Shown: one piece after another, positions 48,825 through 57,800 of the stretch
Layout of the letters: each line of letters starts with the position of its first letter
Numbering within the stretch: the first letter of the stretch is position 1
Assembly: GCF_000429605.1 (NCBI RefSeq)
Contig: NZ_AUCE01000011.1
Location: forward strand, 124,001 to 188,000
DNA from: Azonexus hydrophilus DSM 23864
GTDB taxonomy: Bacteria > Pseudomonadota > Gammaproteobacteria > Burkholderiales > Rhodocyclaceae
DNA length: 64,000 nt
Reading direction: 5' to 3'
Translations under genes and position numbers: made by a program
Notes under the pieces: generated by a model
What the model saw: only the letters and a program-made list of their open reading frames with translations
The model's database searches: none
What the model was told of the DNA's origin: nothing

Positions 48825-49835
48825 TCAGTGTTTCAGATAGTCGAGCAGCGCATACGCGGCGGCAGCCGGCGTCGTATGCCCCGACTCGACGGAACGGGTC
48901 AGCGCGGGCAGATTTTCCTGCACGCGCGGATGATTGCGGAAATGTTGGCGCAGGCCGGCGTCGATCAGTTGCCACATCCAGGCCAGCGACTGGTGCTGGC
49001 GCTTGGCGTCGAACTCGCCGGTCGGCTTGAGCGCGGCCTGGTATTTTTCGACTTCGGCCCAGAACTCGGCGATGCCCTGCTTATGCAGCGCCGACAGCGC
49101 GATCACCGGCGGCGCCCAGTTGGGCGAGGCCGGGCGCAGCATGTGCAGCGCGTTACGCCACTGGGCACGAACGACGGCGGTCGCCTGCTTGTCGATGTCG
49201 GCCTTGTTGATGACCACCATGTCGGCGATCTCGACAATGCCTTTCTTGATCGCCTGCAAGTCGTCGCCGGCGTTCGGCAACTGCAACAGGCAGAACATGT
49301 CGACCATGCCGGCGACGGTCGTTTCCGACTGGCCGACGCCGACCGTCTCGATGATGATCACGTCGTAGCCCGCCGCTTCGCAGAGCAGCATGGCTTCGCG
49401 TGTCTTCTCGGCAACGCCGCCGAGCGAACCGGCCGACGGGCTCGGACGGATGAAGGCTTCCTCGCGCTGGCTCAACAACTCCATGCGCGTCTTGTCGCCG
49501 AGGATGGAACCGCCAGAGACTGACGACGACGGATCGACGGCGAGCACGGCGAGTTTCTTGCCCTGCTCGATCAACCAGACACCGAGCGCCTCGATGAAGG
49601 TCGACTTGCCGGCCCCGGGCACGCCCGAGATGCCGACCCGGATCGCGTTGCCGGTCTTCGGCAGCAGCGCGGTCAGCACCTGTTGGGCGCGCTGCTGATG
49701 ATCGACACGGGTCGATTCGATCAGCGTGATCGCCTTGGCCAGCGCCCGACGCTGACCCTGGCTCACGCCATCGACCAGCTGCCGGTCGGCATCCGAGAGG
49801 AGATTCGCCTTCACCGGCGCCTCGTCCAGTTTCAT
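48825..49835 (-). CDS. meaB: MeaB-type G-protein chaperone of methylmalonyl-CoA mutase
   Basis: A 336-residue GTPase. ATG 49835 is chosen because it opens [10 protein letters not shown] 7 bp after the mutase stop; the longer frame overlaps mcm. G motifs: [36 protein letters not shown] and NKAD. It gates adenosylcobalamin loading into the mutase and protects against inactivation. Confidence 0.95.
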   Translation of the reverse strand: MKLDEAPVKANLLSDADRQLVDGVSQGQRRALAKAITLIESTRVDHQQRAQQVLTALLPKTGNAIRVGISGVPGAGKSTFIEALGVWLIEQGKKLAVLAVDPSSSVSGGSILGDKTRMELLSQREEAFIRPSPSAGSLGGVAEKTREAMLLCEAAGYDVIIIETVGVGQSETTVAGMVDMFCLLQLPNAGDDLQAIKKGIVEIADMVVINKADIDKQATAVVRAQWRNALHMLRPASPNWAPPVIALSALHKQGIAEFWAEVEKYQAALKPTGEFDAKRQHQSLAWMWQLIDAGLRQHFRNHPRVQENLPALTRSVESGHTTPAAAAYALLDYLKH

Positions 49836-49842
49836 CCCGGCC

Positions 49843-51993
49843 TTAGCCGCGCGCCTTGCGGATTTCTTCGAGCACGCGCTTGGCCGAATCCTCGATCCGG
49901 GTGCCCGGGCCGAAGATCGCCTTGGCGCCGGCCGCGTACAGCGCATCGTAGTCCTGCGCCGGAATCACGCCGCCGGCGAAGACGATGATGTCGTCGGCGC
50001 CCTGGGCTTTCAGCGACTGGATGATCTGCGGCACCAGCGTCTTGTGGCCGGCGGCCAGCGAGGAGCAGCCGATGGCATGGACGTCGTTCTCGATGGCCTG
50101 GCGGGCAGCTTCTTCCGGCGTCTGGAAGAGCGGGCCCATGTCGATGTCGAAGCCGAGGTCAGCGTAGGCCGTGGCGACGACCTTGGCGCCACGGTCGTGG
50201 CCGTCCTGGCCGAGCTTGGCGATCATGATGCGCGGGCGACGGCCTTCTTCTTCGGCGAACTTGGCGACATCGGCCTTGATTTCTTCCCAGCTTTCCATAC
50301 CTTCGACAACGCCTCCGTAAACTCCGGAAATGGTCTGGTTATTGGCGCGGAAACGGCCGAAAACCTTTTCCAGCGCATCCGACACTTCGCCGACCGTGGC
50401 GCGCAGGCGGATCGCCTTGACGGTCAGGTCGAGCAGGTTGCCTTCTCCGCTTTCAGCGGCTTTCGTCAGCGCGTCGAGCGCAGCATTGACGGCGGCGCTG
50501 TCACGGCTGGCGCGAATGCTCTTGAGGCGGGCAATCTGCGCTTCGCGGACGGCGTGGTTGTCGATATCGAGGATGTCGATCGCGTCTTCCTTGGCCAGCT
50601 TGTACTTGTTGACGCCGACGATCACGTCCTTGCCCGAGTCGATGCGCGCCTGCTTGTCGGCGGCGCAGGTCTCGACCTGCATCTTGGCCCAGCCGGATTC
50701 GACGGCTTTGGTCATGCCGCCCATCGCCTCGATTTCCTGGATGATGCCCCAGGCCTTGTCAGCCATGTCCTGGGTCAGCTTTTCCATCATGTAGGAACCG
50801 GCCCACGGATCGATGACGTTGGTGATGTGCGTCTCTTCCTGGATGATCAACTGCGTGTTGCGGGCGATGCGCGCCGAGAACTCGGTCGGCAGCGCGATCG
50901 CTTCGTCGAGCGCGTTGGTGTGCAGCGACTGGGTGCCGCCGAAGACCGCCGCCATCGCTTCGATGGTGGTGCGGACGACGTTGTTGTACGGGTCCTGCTC
51001 GGTCAGCGACCAGCCGGAAGTCTGGCTGTGCGTGCGCAGCATCATCGACTTCGGGCTCTTGGCCTCGAACTTGGTCATGATGCGGTGCCACAGCAGACGG
51101 GCGGCGCGCATCTTGGCGATTTCCAGGTAGAAATTCATGCCGACGGCCCAGAAGAAGGACAGGCGGCCGGCGAAGGTGTCGACATCCATGCCCGAGGCGA
51201 TGCCGGTGCGCACGTATTCCATGCCGTCAGCCAGCGTGAAGGCCAGCTCGATGGCCTGGTTGGCGCCGGCTTCCTGGATGTGATACCCGGAAATCGAGAT
51301 CGAGTTGAACTTCGGCATGTGCTGCGCGGTGTAGCCGAAGATGTCGGCGATGATCTTCATCGACGGCTTGGGCGGATAGATGTAGGTGTTCCGCACCATG
51401 AATTCTTTGAGGATGTCGTTCTGGATCGTGCCGGACAGCTTGTCCTGGCTGACACCCTGCTCTTCGGCGGCAACGATGTAGCCGGCGAGGATGGGCAGCA
51501 CGGCGCCGTTCATCGTCATCGACACCGAGACCTTGTCGAGCGGAATGCCGTCGAACAGGATCTTCATGTCCTCGACCGAGTCGATCGCCACGCCGGCCTT
51601 GCCGACGTCACCGGTGACGCGGACGTTATCCGAGTCGTAGCCGCGGTGCGTGGCTAGGTCGAAGGCCACCGACACCCCCTGACCGCCAGCAGCCAACGCC
51701 TTGCGGTAGAAGGCGTTGGAGGCTTCGGCCGTGGAGAAGCCGGCGTACTGGCGGATGGTCCACGGCTTGACCGCATACATGGTCGGCTGCGGGCCGCGCA
51801 GGAAGGGCGCGACGCCCGGCAGGGTGTCGGCGAATTCGAGGCTCTCGACATCCTTCTTCGTGTACAAGGCCTTGACCGCAAGGCCTTCGGGGGTATTCCA
51901 CACCAGGTTGTTGACGTCACCACCCGGGGACTGCTTGGCCGCAGCCTTTTCCCAGACATCCAGGTTATTGGAATCAAAGAACTTTTCAGACAT
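49843..51993 (-). CDS. mcm: Adenosylcobalamin-dependent methylmalonyl-CoA mutase
   Basis: A 716-residue single-chain mutase. The catalytic barrel occupies about 1-530 ([37 protein letters not shown]). The C-terminal B12 domain has the His ligand motif [15 protein letters not shown] 51993 is the start matching family N-termini ([10 protein letters not shown]). It interconverts methylmalonyl- and succinyl-CoA; no epimerase gene is in the window. The B12 uptake operon at 57503-61983 would supply its cofactor. Confidence 0.96.
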   Translation of the reverse strand: MSEKFFDSNNLDVWEKAAAKQSPGGDVNNLVWNTPEGLAVKALYTKKDVESLEFADTLPGVAPFLRGPQPTMYAVKPWTIRQYAGFSTAEASNAFYRKALAAGGQGVSVAFDLATHRGYDSDNVRVTGDVGKAGVAIDSVEDMKILFDGIPLDKVSVSMTMNGAVLPILAGYIVAAEEQGVSQDKLSGTIQNDILKEFMVRNTYIYPPKPSMKIIADIFGYTAQHMPKFNSISISGYHIQEAGANQAIELAFTLADGMEYVRTGIASGMDVDTFAGRLSFFWAVGMNFYLEIAKMRAARLLWHRIMTKFEAKSPKSMMLRTHSQTSGWSLTEQDPYNNVVRTTIEAMAAVFGGTQSLHTNALDEAIALPTEFSARIARNTQLIIQEETHITNVIDPWAGSYMMEKLTQDMADKAWGIIQEIEAMGGMTKAVESGWAKMQVETCAADKQARIDSGKDVIVGVNKYKLAKEDAIDILDIDNHAVREAQIARLKSIRASRDSAAVNAALDALTKAAESGEGNLLDLTVKAIRLRATVGEVSDALEKVFGRFRANNQTISGVYGGVVEGMESWEEIKADVAKFAEEEGRRPRIMIAKLGQDGHDRGAKVVATAYADLGFDIDMGPLFQTPEEAARQAIENDVHAIGCSSLAAGHKTLVPQIIQSLKAQGADDIIVFAGGVIPAQDYDALYAAGAKAIFGPGTRIEDSAKRVLEEIRKARG

Positions 51994-52098
51994 GAAACAC
52001 CTCTCGCCGATTCGATTTTTTCGGGCCGATGATGCAGAATTCAAAATTCTACGCTTTCGCACCCGGCTTGACATGGTCAGCCCTACATAATACTGTAT

Positions 52099-52110
52099 CC
52101 ATAATTATGG
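52099..52110. promoter_or_regulatory. Palindrome between mcm and the GntR gene, putative operator
   Basis: A perfect 12-bp palindrome CCATAATTATGG lies in the divergent control region. It overlaps an in-frame ATG of the regulator gene (52107), favouring the later start at 52161. It is a candidate site for the adjacent GntR regulator. Confidence 0.5.
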
Positions 52111-52160
52111 AAGCAAGTCGGCAACGCACCGAGCTTGCCCACCGAGACCACACCATCACC

Positions 52161-52826
52161 ATGAATCGCATTGCACCCACCGCGCTTTACCAGGAAGTCG
52201 CCGAACGACTGCGGCAACGCATCTTCGCGCACGAACTGACACCCGGCATGTGGATCGATGAGCAGAAGCTCGCCGAACAATATGGCATTTCACGCACCCC
52301 GCTACGCGAGGCACTGAAAGTCCTGGCCTCGGAAGGGCTGGTCGAGCTCAAGCCGCGCCGCGGCTGCTACGTCACGGAAATTTCCCGCCGCGACCTCGAC
52401 GACATCTTCCCCCTGATGGCCATGCTTGAAGGCCGCTGTGCCTTCGAGGCCGTGAAGCGGGCCAAGACCGCCGATCTGGCGGCACTCAAGGCGATTCACG
52501 AAAAGCTGGAGTCGGCTGCTCGCGACGGTCGCATCGACGCCTTTTTCGAAGCCAACCAGGAATTTCACAAGAAAATCCAGGAATTGTCCGGCAACCGCTG
52601 GCTGCTCTCGGTCATCCAGGACCTGCGCAAGGTGCTGAAACTGTCGCGCCTGCACTCGCTGTCGCTGGAAGGTCGCCTGCAGCAGTCGCTCGACGAGCAC
52701 CGGGCCATCCTGGCCAGCATGCTCTCCGGCGACGCCGCCAAGGCCGAGCGCGAAATGCACGATCACCTGCTGTCCGGCCGCGAAGCGCTGGCGCGCATGG
52801 ATGCGCAGAACCTGAAAAGCGCTTGA
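52161..52826 (+). CDS. GntR/FadR-type transcriptional regulator
   Basis: A 221-residue protein with ATG 52161; a start at 52107 would add 18 residues. N-terminal winged HTH (LYQEVAERLRQRIFAHEL, LAEQYGISRTPLREALKVLA) and a C-terminal FCD ligand domain with metal-type His/Asp (EFHKKIQELSGNRWL, EHRAILASMLSGD). It is divergent from the mutase operon and probably controls it. An acyl-CoA or propionate-derived effector is plausible but unproven. Confidence 0.9.
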   Translation: MNRIAPTALYQEVAERLRQRIFAHELTPGMWIDEQKLAEQYGISRTPLREALKVLASEGLVELKPRRGCYVTEISRRDLDDIFPLMAMLEGRCAFEAVKRAKTADLAALKAIHEKLESAARDGRIDAFFEANQEFHKKIQELSGNRWLLSVIQDLRKVLKLSRLHSLSLEGRLQQSLDEHRAILASMLSGDAAKAEREMHDHLLSGREALARMDAQNLKSA

Positions 52827-52851
52827 CCTGAAAAACACCTGATACAAAAAC

Positions 52852-52886
52852 AAAACCCCCTGACGAGGCAACTCGTCAGGGGGTTT
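52852..52886. terminator. Bidirectional terminator between the GntR gene and actP
   Basis: AACCCCCTGACGAG, a 4-base loop and CTCGTCAGGGGGTTT with A/T runs on both sides. It serves both convergent genes. Confidence 0.9.
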
Positions 52887-52902
52887 CTACTTTCAGTACC
52901 GC

Positions 52903-54564
52903 TTAGTGGTTGGATGCAGAGGCTGCACCGAAACCGGTCTGGGCACGCACATACTGGTCGCCGAAGGCTTCCTTCTCGGCCTGCGCGCGAACGCTGGCGT
53001 CGCTCGTCGAACCGATCCAGGCCAGCAGGAAGGCGATCGGCATGGCGAACAGGGCCGGCTGGGTGTAGGGGAACAGCGGGGCGGCATTGCCCAGCACGTC
53101 GACCCACACCGACTTCGAGAAGAGCACGAACAGCACGGCGGAAACCAGACCGCCGTAACCGCCCCACAGCGCGCCGCGGGTGGTCAGGCCCTTCCAGTAC
53201 ATCGACAGGATCAGCACCGGGAAGTTGGCAGCTGCGGCAACACCGAAGGCCAGGCCGACCATGAAGGCGATGTTCTGCTTTTCAAAGGCGATGCCGAGAA
53301 CGATGGCAACGAAGCCGAGGCAGATCGTGGCGATCTTGGAAACGCGGATTTCAGCCGCTTCCGAAGCCGTACCCTTCTTGATCACGCGGGCGTAGATGTC
53401 GTGCGAGATCGCCGAAGCACCAGCCAGCGCCAGACCCGAAACGACGGCCAGGATGGTGGCGAAGGCCACGGCAGCCAGGAAGCCGAGCAGCATGTCGCCG
53501 CCGACCGCCTTGGCCAGGTGCATGGCAACCATGTTGCCGCCACCGATCAGCTTCTTGCCGATTTCGCCGCCTTCGAAGAAATCCGGGTTCTGGCCGACGA
53601 TGATGATCGCGGTCAGACCCATCAGGAAGATGACGTTGAAGAAGTAAGCCACGAAACCGGAAGCGTAGAGCACCGACTTGCGGGCTTCCTTGGCGTCGGT
53701 CACGGTGAAGAAACGCATCAGGATGTGCGGCAGGCCGGCAGTACCGAACATCAGGCCGAGACCCAGCGAGATGGCGGTAATCGGATCGGCGAGCAGGCTG
53801 CCCGGATGCATCAGCTTCTCACCCAGCTTGTGCACCGACATCGCCTGGTCCATCACATTGGTAAAGGAGAAGTTGAAGTAGGACATCGCCAGGAACATGA
53901 CCAGCGTACCGCCGGACAGCAGCATGACGGCCTTGATGATCTGCACCCAGGTCGTCGCGACCATGCCACCGAACGTGACGTAAACCATCATCAGGATGCC
54001 GACGGCGAAGATGGCGACGTTGTAGTCCAGACCGAAGAGCAGCTTGATCAGCTGACCGGCACCGACCATCTGGGCGATCAGGTAGAAGCAGACGACGGTC
54101 AGCGAGGAGATCGCGGCCATCGTGCGCACCTTGCCCTGGTCGAGGCGATAGGCAGTGATGTCGGAGAAGGTGAACTTGCCCAGGTTGCGCAGGCGTTCAG
54201 CCATCAGGAACAGGATGATCGGCCAGCCGGCGAAGAAGCACAGCATGTAGATGTAGCCGTCGTAACCCTGCATGTAGACCATGGCGGTCAGACCGAGCAG
54301 CGTGGCGGCCGACATGTAGTCACCGGCAATCGCCAGACCGTTCTGGAAACCGGTGATACCGCCGCCGGCCGTGTAGAAGTCCGACGTCGACTTGGTGCGG
54401 CTGGCCGCCCAGTAGGTGATGCCCATGGTCAGCGTCACGAAGATGCAGAACATGATGATGGCGTGCCAGTTGGTCGCCTGCTTTTCGGTCGCACCAACCG
54501 CGTCGGCGGCGATGGCGAGGGTGCACAGGCTCAGCAGCCCGAGTGCGGAAACGATCTTGCGCAT
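52903..54564 (-). CDS. actP: Cation/acetate symporter ActP
   Basis: A 553-residue sodium:solute symporter with about 13 membrane segments and an N-terminal signal-like segment. It has the family pattern [25 protein letters not shown]. Its substrate is acetate or another short carboxylate such as propionate or pyruvate. The DUF485 gene just upstream is its usual partner. Proximity to the propionyl-CoA module suggests joint use of short-chain acids. Confidence 0.92.
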   Translation of the reverse strand: MRKIVSALGLLSLCTLAIAADAVGATEKQATNWHAIIMFCIFVTLTMGITYWAASRTKSTSDFYTAGGGITGFQNGLAIAGDYMSAATLLGLTAMVYMQGYDGYIYMLCFFAGWPIILFLMAERLRNLGKFTFSDITAYRLDQGKVRTMAAISSLTVVCFYLIAQMVGAGQLIKLLFGLDYNVAIFAVGILMMVYVTFGGMVATTWVQIIKAVMLLSGGTLVMFLAMSYFNFSFTNVMDQAMSVHKLGEKLMHPGSLLADPITAISLGLGLMFGTAGLPHILMRFFTVTDAKEARKSVLYASGFVAYFFNVIFLMGLTAIIIVGQNPDFFEGGEIGKKLIGGGNMVAMHLAKAVGGDMLLGFLAAVAFATILAVVSGLALAGASAISHDIYARVIKKGTASEAAEIRVSKIATICLGFVAIVLGIAFEKQNIAFMVGLAFGVAAAANFPVLILSMYWKGLTTRGALWGGYGGLVSAVLFVLFSKSVWVDVLGNAAPLFPYTQPALFAMPIAFLLAWIGSTSDASVRAQAEKEAFGDQYVRAQTGFGAASASNH

Positions 54565-54884
54565 TACTTGTTCTCCTTCCAGGCTTCACGAACGATCTCT
54601 TGCGAGAGCGCGTCGAACTCGGTGTTGGCCTTGCGGACATAAACGGCCGTCAGCACCCAGAAGAAGATAAACATGAAAAGTTCGGCGACCAGGCCGACGG
54701 TCCAGCGGGACCCTTCGGCAATCGGCTGGCCCAGCGATTCGGGCGCGAAGGCCACGACCATCACGAAGCCGTAGAACATGGTCAGGACGATGGCTGCCAA
54801 GGTCCAGGCGAAACGTCCCCTCTTGGCGACCAGCTCACGGAATTTGGGATTTTCCCGCATCCGCTCATACATAACGCTGCTCAT
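54564..54884 (-). CDS. DUF485 membrane protein, ActP partner
   Basis: A 106-residue protein with two membrane segments (about 27-47 and 62-82) and the DUF485 motif [16 protein letters not shown]. It overlaps the actP start by 1 bp. YjcH/ActP pairs are common; this one is probably needed for transporter assembly or function. Confidence 0.92.
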   Translation of the reverse strand: MSSVMYERMRENPKFRELVAKRGRFAWTLAAIVLTMFYGFVMVVAFAPESLGQPIAEGSRWTVGLVAELFMFIFFWVLTAVYVRKANTEFDALSQEIVREAWKENK

Positions 54885-54938
54885 TCTGTTCTCCTTATTA
54901 ATTAATAATTACCGATGTAAATCGGCCGCAGCATTGTA

Positions 54939-54950
54939 TCTTATATAAGA
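54939..54950. promoter_or_regulatory. Palindromic putative operator upstream of the actP operon
   Basis: A perfect 12-bp palindrome TCTTATATAAGA in the 124-bp divergent region between the DUF485 gene and the enoyl-CoA hydratase gene. Its form suits a dimeric regulator, such as a GntR protein. The regulator is not identified. Confidence 0.45.
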
Positions 54951-55008
54951 CTTAACAACCTGACGGCATGTAAGACTTTTGCACTAAATGCCGCAAAAAC
55001 GGAGAACC

Positions 55009-55788
55009 ATGATGGGCAAGATCAATCGGACAAACGAAGGGGAAATCGCCACCCTGACCCTGGACAATCCGGGGAAACTCAACGCCATCGACTTGTCGAT
55101 GTGGCAGACGCTGAGCCAGTACATGCGCGAGCTGGCCGCCGATCCGGGCATCCGCTGCGTGGTCATCCGCGGTGCCGGCAACGAGGCCTTCGCCGCCGGC
55201 GGCGACCTGGAAGAGTTCGTCACCGCCCGGGCAACGCTGGCACAGGCGCTCCACTACCACGGCGAGGTTGCCGCCGCCCTGAATGCCATTGCCGACTGCC
55301 CGCATCCGACCGTGGCCCTGATCCAGGGCGCCTGCATCGGCGGCGGCCTGGAAATCGCCGGCGCCTGCGACCTGCGCATCGCCGGCGAAAGCGCGCGCTT
55401 CGGCGCACCGATCAACAAGCTCGGCTTCTCGATGTACCCGGGCGAAATGGAAGGCCTGCTGCGTCTTGCCGGGCCGGCGGTGGTCAAGGAAATCCTGCTC
55501 GAGGGCCGCATCCTGAACGCCCGCGAAGCCTATGAAAAAGGCCTGCTGACGCGCGTCGTTGCCGACCCGCAGGTCATCGACGAAGCCTATGCCACGGCCC
55601 GCCGCATCGGCCACGGCGCCCCGCTGGTCGCGGCCTGGCACAAGCAATGGATCCACCGCCTGCTCGACGGCCGCCCGCTGAGCGACGAAGAAAAAGCCGC
55701 GTCCTTCGCCTTCCTTGACACCGAGGACTATCGGGAAGGGCTGGCGGCTTTCCTGGAAAAGCGCAAACCGGTGTTCAAGGCGCGCTGA
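55009..55788 (+). CDS. Enoyl-CoA hydratase/isomerase family protein
   Basis: A 259-residue crotonase-fold protein. Tandem ATGs at 55009 and 55012 follow GGAGA; either may be used. The oxyanion hole is seen in NEAFAAGGDLEEF and QGACIGGGLEIAGACDLRIA. The acidic residue normally expected in hydratases is not obvious, so isomerase, decarboxylase or another crotonase reaction is possible. It is divergent from the actP operon. Confidence 0.82.
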   Translation: MMGKINRTNEGEIATLTLDNPGKLNAIDLSMWQTLSQYMRELAADPGIRCVVIRGAGNEAFAAGGDLEEFVTARATLAQALHYHGEVAAALNAIADCPHPTVALIQGACIGGGLEIAGACDLRIAGESARFGAPINKLGFSMYPGEMEGLLRLAGPAVVKEILLEGRILNAREAYEKGLLTRVVADPQVIDEAYATARRIGHGAPLVAAWHKQWIHRLLDGRPLSDEEKAASFAFLDTEDYREGLAAFLEKRKPVFKAR

Positions 55789-56595
55789 TCAGCTGCCGAA
55801 AACGGTGTGCAGCATCTTCGCCGAGAGCAGGATCAGCACACCGGCAAAGACCTTCTTCAGGGTTGCCACCGGCAACCGATGCGCCAGACGGGCGCCGAGC
55901 GGCGCAGTGAAGGTCGACACGGCGCTGACCAGCACCAGTGCCGGCAGATAGACGTAACCGATGGACCAGTCGGGCAGGCCGCTGCTGCCCCAGCCGTTGA
56001 TCAGGTAACCGAGCGCCCCGGCCAGCGCAATCGGCAAGCCGATCGCCGCCGAAGTACCGATGGCGTGCTGCATCTTGACGTTGCACCAGGTCATGAACGG
56101 CACCGACAGCGAGCCGCCGCCGATCGCCACCAGCGCCGAGACCAGCCCGATGCCGCCACCGACGCCGACCATGCCAGCCTGACCGGGCAGTTCCCGGGTC
56201 GGCTTGGGTTTGACGTTGAGGATCATCTGTAGCGACACATAGGCCATGAAGCAGCCGAAGAAGATCGCCAGCGGCGCGCTATCCACACGCGAGGCGATGA
56301 AAGTGCCGCCGAAAGTGCCGAGCAGCACACCCGGCGTGATGCCGCGCACGATGTCCCAGCGCACCGCGCCATGGGCATGATGCGCACGCAGACTGGAAAT
56401 CGAGGTCATCACGATGGCTGCCATCGACGTTCCCAGCGCGACATGAACCAGATGCTCGCGGGGAAAGCCTTGCGCAGCGAACAGCGTGGTCAATACGGGG
56501 ACCATGATGCCGCCGCCGCCCACACCGAGTAGACCGGCAAAAAACCCGACAAACGCGCCCAACAGCAGATAGGCCAGCAGCCACTCGATTTCCAT
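55789..56595 (-). CDS. TSUP-family (TauE/SafE) anion exporter
   Basis: A 268-residue membrane protein with eight or so segments. The start is ATG 56595 (MEIEWLLAYLLLG); GTG codons before it are weaker. The repeated TSUP motif is visible (FAGLLGVGGGGIMVPVL and VGVGGGIGLVSALVAIGGGS). It probably exports sulfite or an organosulfonate. Substrate unknown. Confidence 0.88.
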   Translation of the reverse strand: MEIEWLLAYLLLGAFVGFFAGLLGVGGGGIMVPVLTTLFAAQGFPREHLVHVALGTSMAAIVMTSISSLRAHHAHGAVRWDIVRGITPGVLLGTFGGTFIASRVDSAPLAIFFGCFMAYVSLQMILNVKPKPTRELPGQAGMVGVGGGIGLVSALVAIGGGSLSVPFMTWCNVKMQHAIGTSAAIGLPIALAGALGYLINGWGSSGLPDWSIGYVYLPALVLVSAVSTFTAPLGARLAHRLPVATLKKVFAGVLILLSAKMLHTVFGS

Positions 56596-56612
56596 CACCA
56601 CCCTGCAAATGA

Positions 56613-56641
56613 AAACAGGTGGCAGAAGCTGCCACCTGTTT
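56613..56641. terminator. Terminator between 6S RNA and the TSUP gene
   Basis: AACAGGTGGCAG and CTGCCACCTGTT form a 12-bp stem with AAAA/TTTT on the flanks. It lies just past the predicted 3' end of the 6S RNA on the minus strand. Confidence 0.85.
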
Positions 56642-56651
56642 GGTAAAAGTC

Positions 56652-56836
56652 CCCGCGAGTGCCGTCAGGCCGGCATCCTGAACCTGGGTTCAGAGTGGCT
56701 GCTTTCCTTCCGCATCAGGCACATTCGACGAAGAACGCGCACAACAGCGAAGTCTTGGTCCGCAACCGATGCCAATCAGCATTGGTTCAAGGAATATATG
56801 GCCTTAACAAACACCGCAGGGAACACTCGGCGGGCA
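56652..56836 (-). ncRNA. ssrS: 6S RNA
   Basis: About 185 nt on the minus strand directly after zapA, the classical position of ssrS. Read 5' to 3' it has CCCTGCGGTGTTTG, then ATATTCCTTGAACC, the pattern of betaproteobacterial 6S RNAs. The ends CCGAGTG (5') and CACTCG (3') form the closing helix, and a terminator follows. It binds the sigma-70 RNA polymerase holoenzyme in stationary phase. Ends are approximate. Confidence 0.82.
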
Positions 56837-56849
56837 ATCCCGCAGCGAC

Positions 56850-57176
56850 TCAGAGGTCCAGTTGCTGCTGGGGTGCCAGCACGGCATCGAGCCGTGCTCC
56901 CATGTCTTCGATTCTACGCTTCGTGTCGGTCGACGCAAGCGCTTCTTCGGCAGCCTCGCCAGCCGGCGCTGCCAGGCGTTCGTGGGCGATGTTCAGCGCG
57001 GCCATCACCGCCACGCGTTCGGCAATGGTGCTCTTGGTCTTCTGGGCGATTTCGCGCATCTTGTTGTCGACCAGATCGACCGCCGCCAGCAGCGCATCGC
57101 GCTCCTCCGGCCGGCAGGCAACGCGGTATTCGCGGCCCATGATCTTGACGTCGAGGAAATTCTGCTCGGCACTCAT
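56850..57176 (-). CDS. zapA: Cell division protein ZapA
   Basis: A 108-residue protein with the ZapA pattern LDVKIMGREYRVACRPEE and a C-terminal coiled coil. ATG 57176 gives the usual N-terminus (MSAEQNFLDV); an ATG at 57185 is also possible and overlaps the preceding gene. It bundles FtsZ at the septum. Confidence 0.93.
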   Translation of the reverse strand: MSAEQNFLDVKIMGREYRVACRPEERDALLAAVDLVDNKMREIAQKTKSTIAERVAVMAALNIAHERLAAPAGEAAEEALASTDTKRRIEDMGARLDAVLAPQQQLDL

Positions 57177-57177
57177 C

Positions 57178-57375
57178 TCAGGCATCCTCGGGCAGCTTGT
57201 CCATCAGGCCTTCCAGCCGCTCGCGGGCAGCCGTCATCGTCGAGCGCAAGTGCAGACGCTCGGCCTCGGCCGTGGCTATCTGGTTCTTCAGGACCTCGTT
57301 CTCGGCACGCAACTGGTGCACCAGGGCGACGACCTGATCGATCTTGGCTTCGAGCGCTTCGAATTCGCTATTCAT
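57178..57375 (-). CDS. ZapB-like/TIGR02449 coiled-coil protein
   Basis: A 65-residue protein, almost wholly coiled coil (FEALEAKIDQVVALVHQL, RAENEVLKNQIATAEAERL). It is directly upstream of zapA, where a short coiled-coil gene is usual in beta- and gammaproteobacteria. It is likely a divisome accessory protein. Confidence 0.8.
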   Translation of the reverse strand: MNSEFEALEAKIDQVVALVHQLRAENEVLKNQIATAEAERLHLRSTMTAARERLEGLMDKLPEDA

Positions 57376-57502
57376 GGCGCGCACTATAGAGGGACAAATG
57401 CTGCCCGGTCAAGGACTAAGCAGCTATTTTCAAAGTGTTTTATCGGCTGTCGACGCCATTGGCATTCGCATCTCCCGGCCAGGCGCGCTAGAATGCGCGC
57501 CG

Positions 57503-57684
57503 TGTCAGGTGCTGCGCGCGGTTTTCACCAAGCGCAGTTAAACGGGAAAGCGGTGCGTCTCCAACGAGACCAAGCCGCTGCTGCCCCCGCAACGGTAAGC
57601 AAGTGCGGGCGTATCACGAAGCCACTGGGGAAACCTGGGAAGGCGATACGTCAAGACTTGTGAGCCCGGATACCGGCCTTGCAC
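57503..57684 (+). ncRNA. Cobalamin (AdoCbl-type) riboswitch
   Basis: The stretch contains the conserved pieces in order: GTCAGGTGC at the 5' end, CGGGAAAGCGGTG, GCTGCCCCCGCAACGGTAAGC, GCCACTGGGGAAACC(T)GGGAAGG and GAGCCCGGATACCGGCCTG, the B12 box. It lies 116 bp before btuB. A following GC-rich inverted sequence (about 57687-57727) could be the expression platform. B12 would repress the downstream uptake operon. This explains most of the 425 bp gap 57376-57800. Confidence 0.93.
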
Positions 57685-57800
57685 ACCTAGCGGAAGTACC
57701 ACGGGGTGGTGGTGCCGGTTCCTGACCAGCCCTCTCCCCTGCGCACTTCCTTGTCAATGCATTCCGGCATGCGGGGACGCCTGCCGGAAAGGGGAAATCC

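Noticed and set aside
49836-49946. N-terminal extension of meaB to 49946
   Set aside because: It would lie inside the end of mcm, and the family N-terminus starts at the ATG at 49835.
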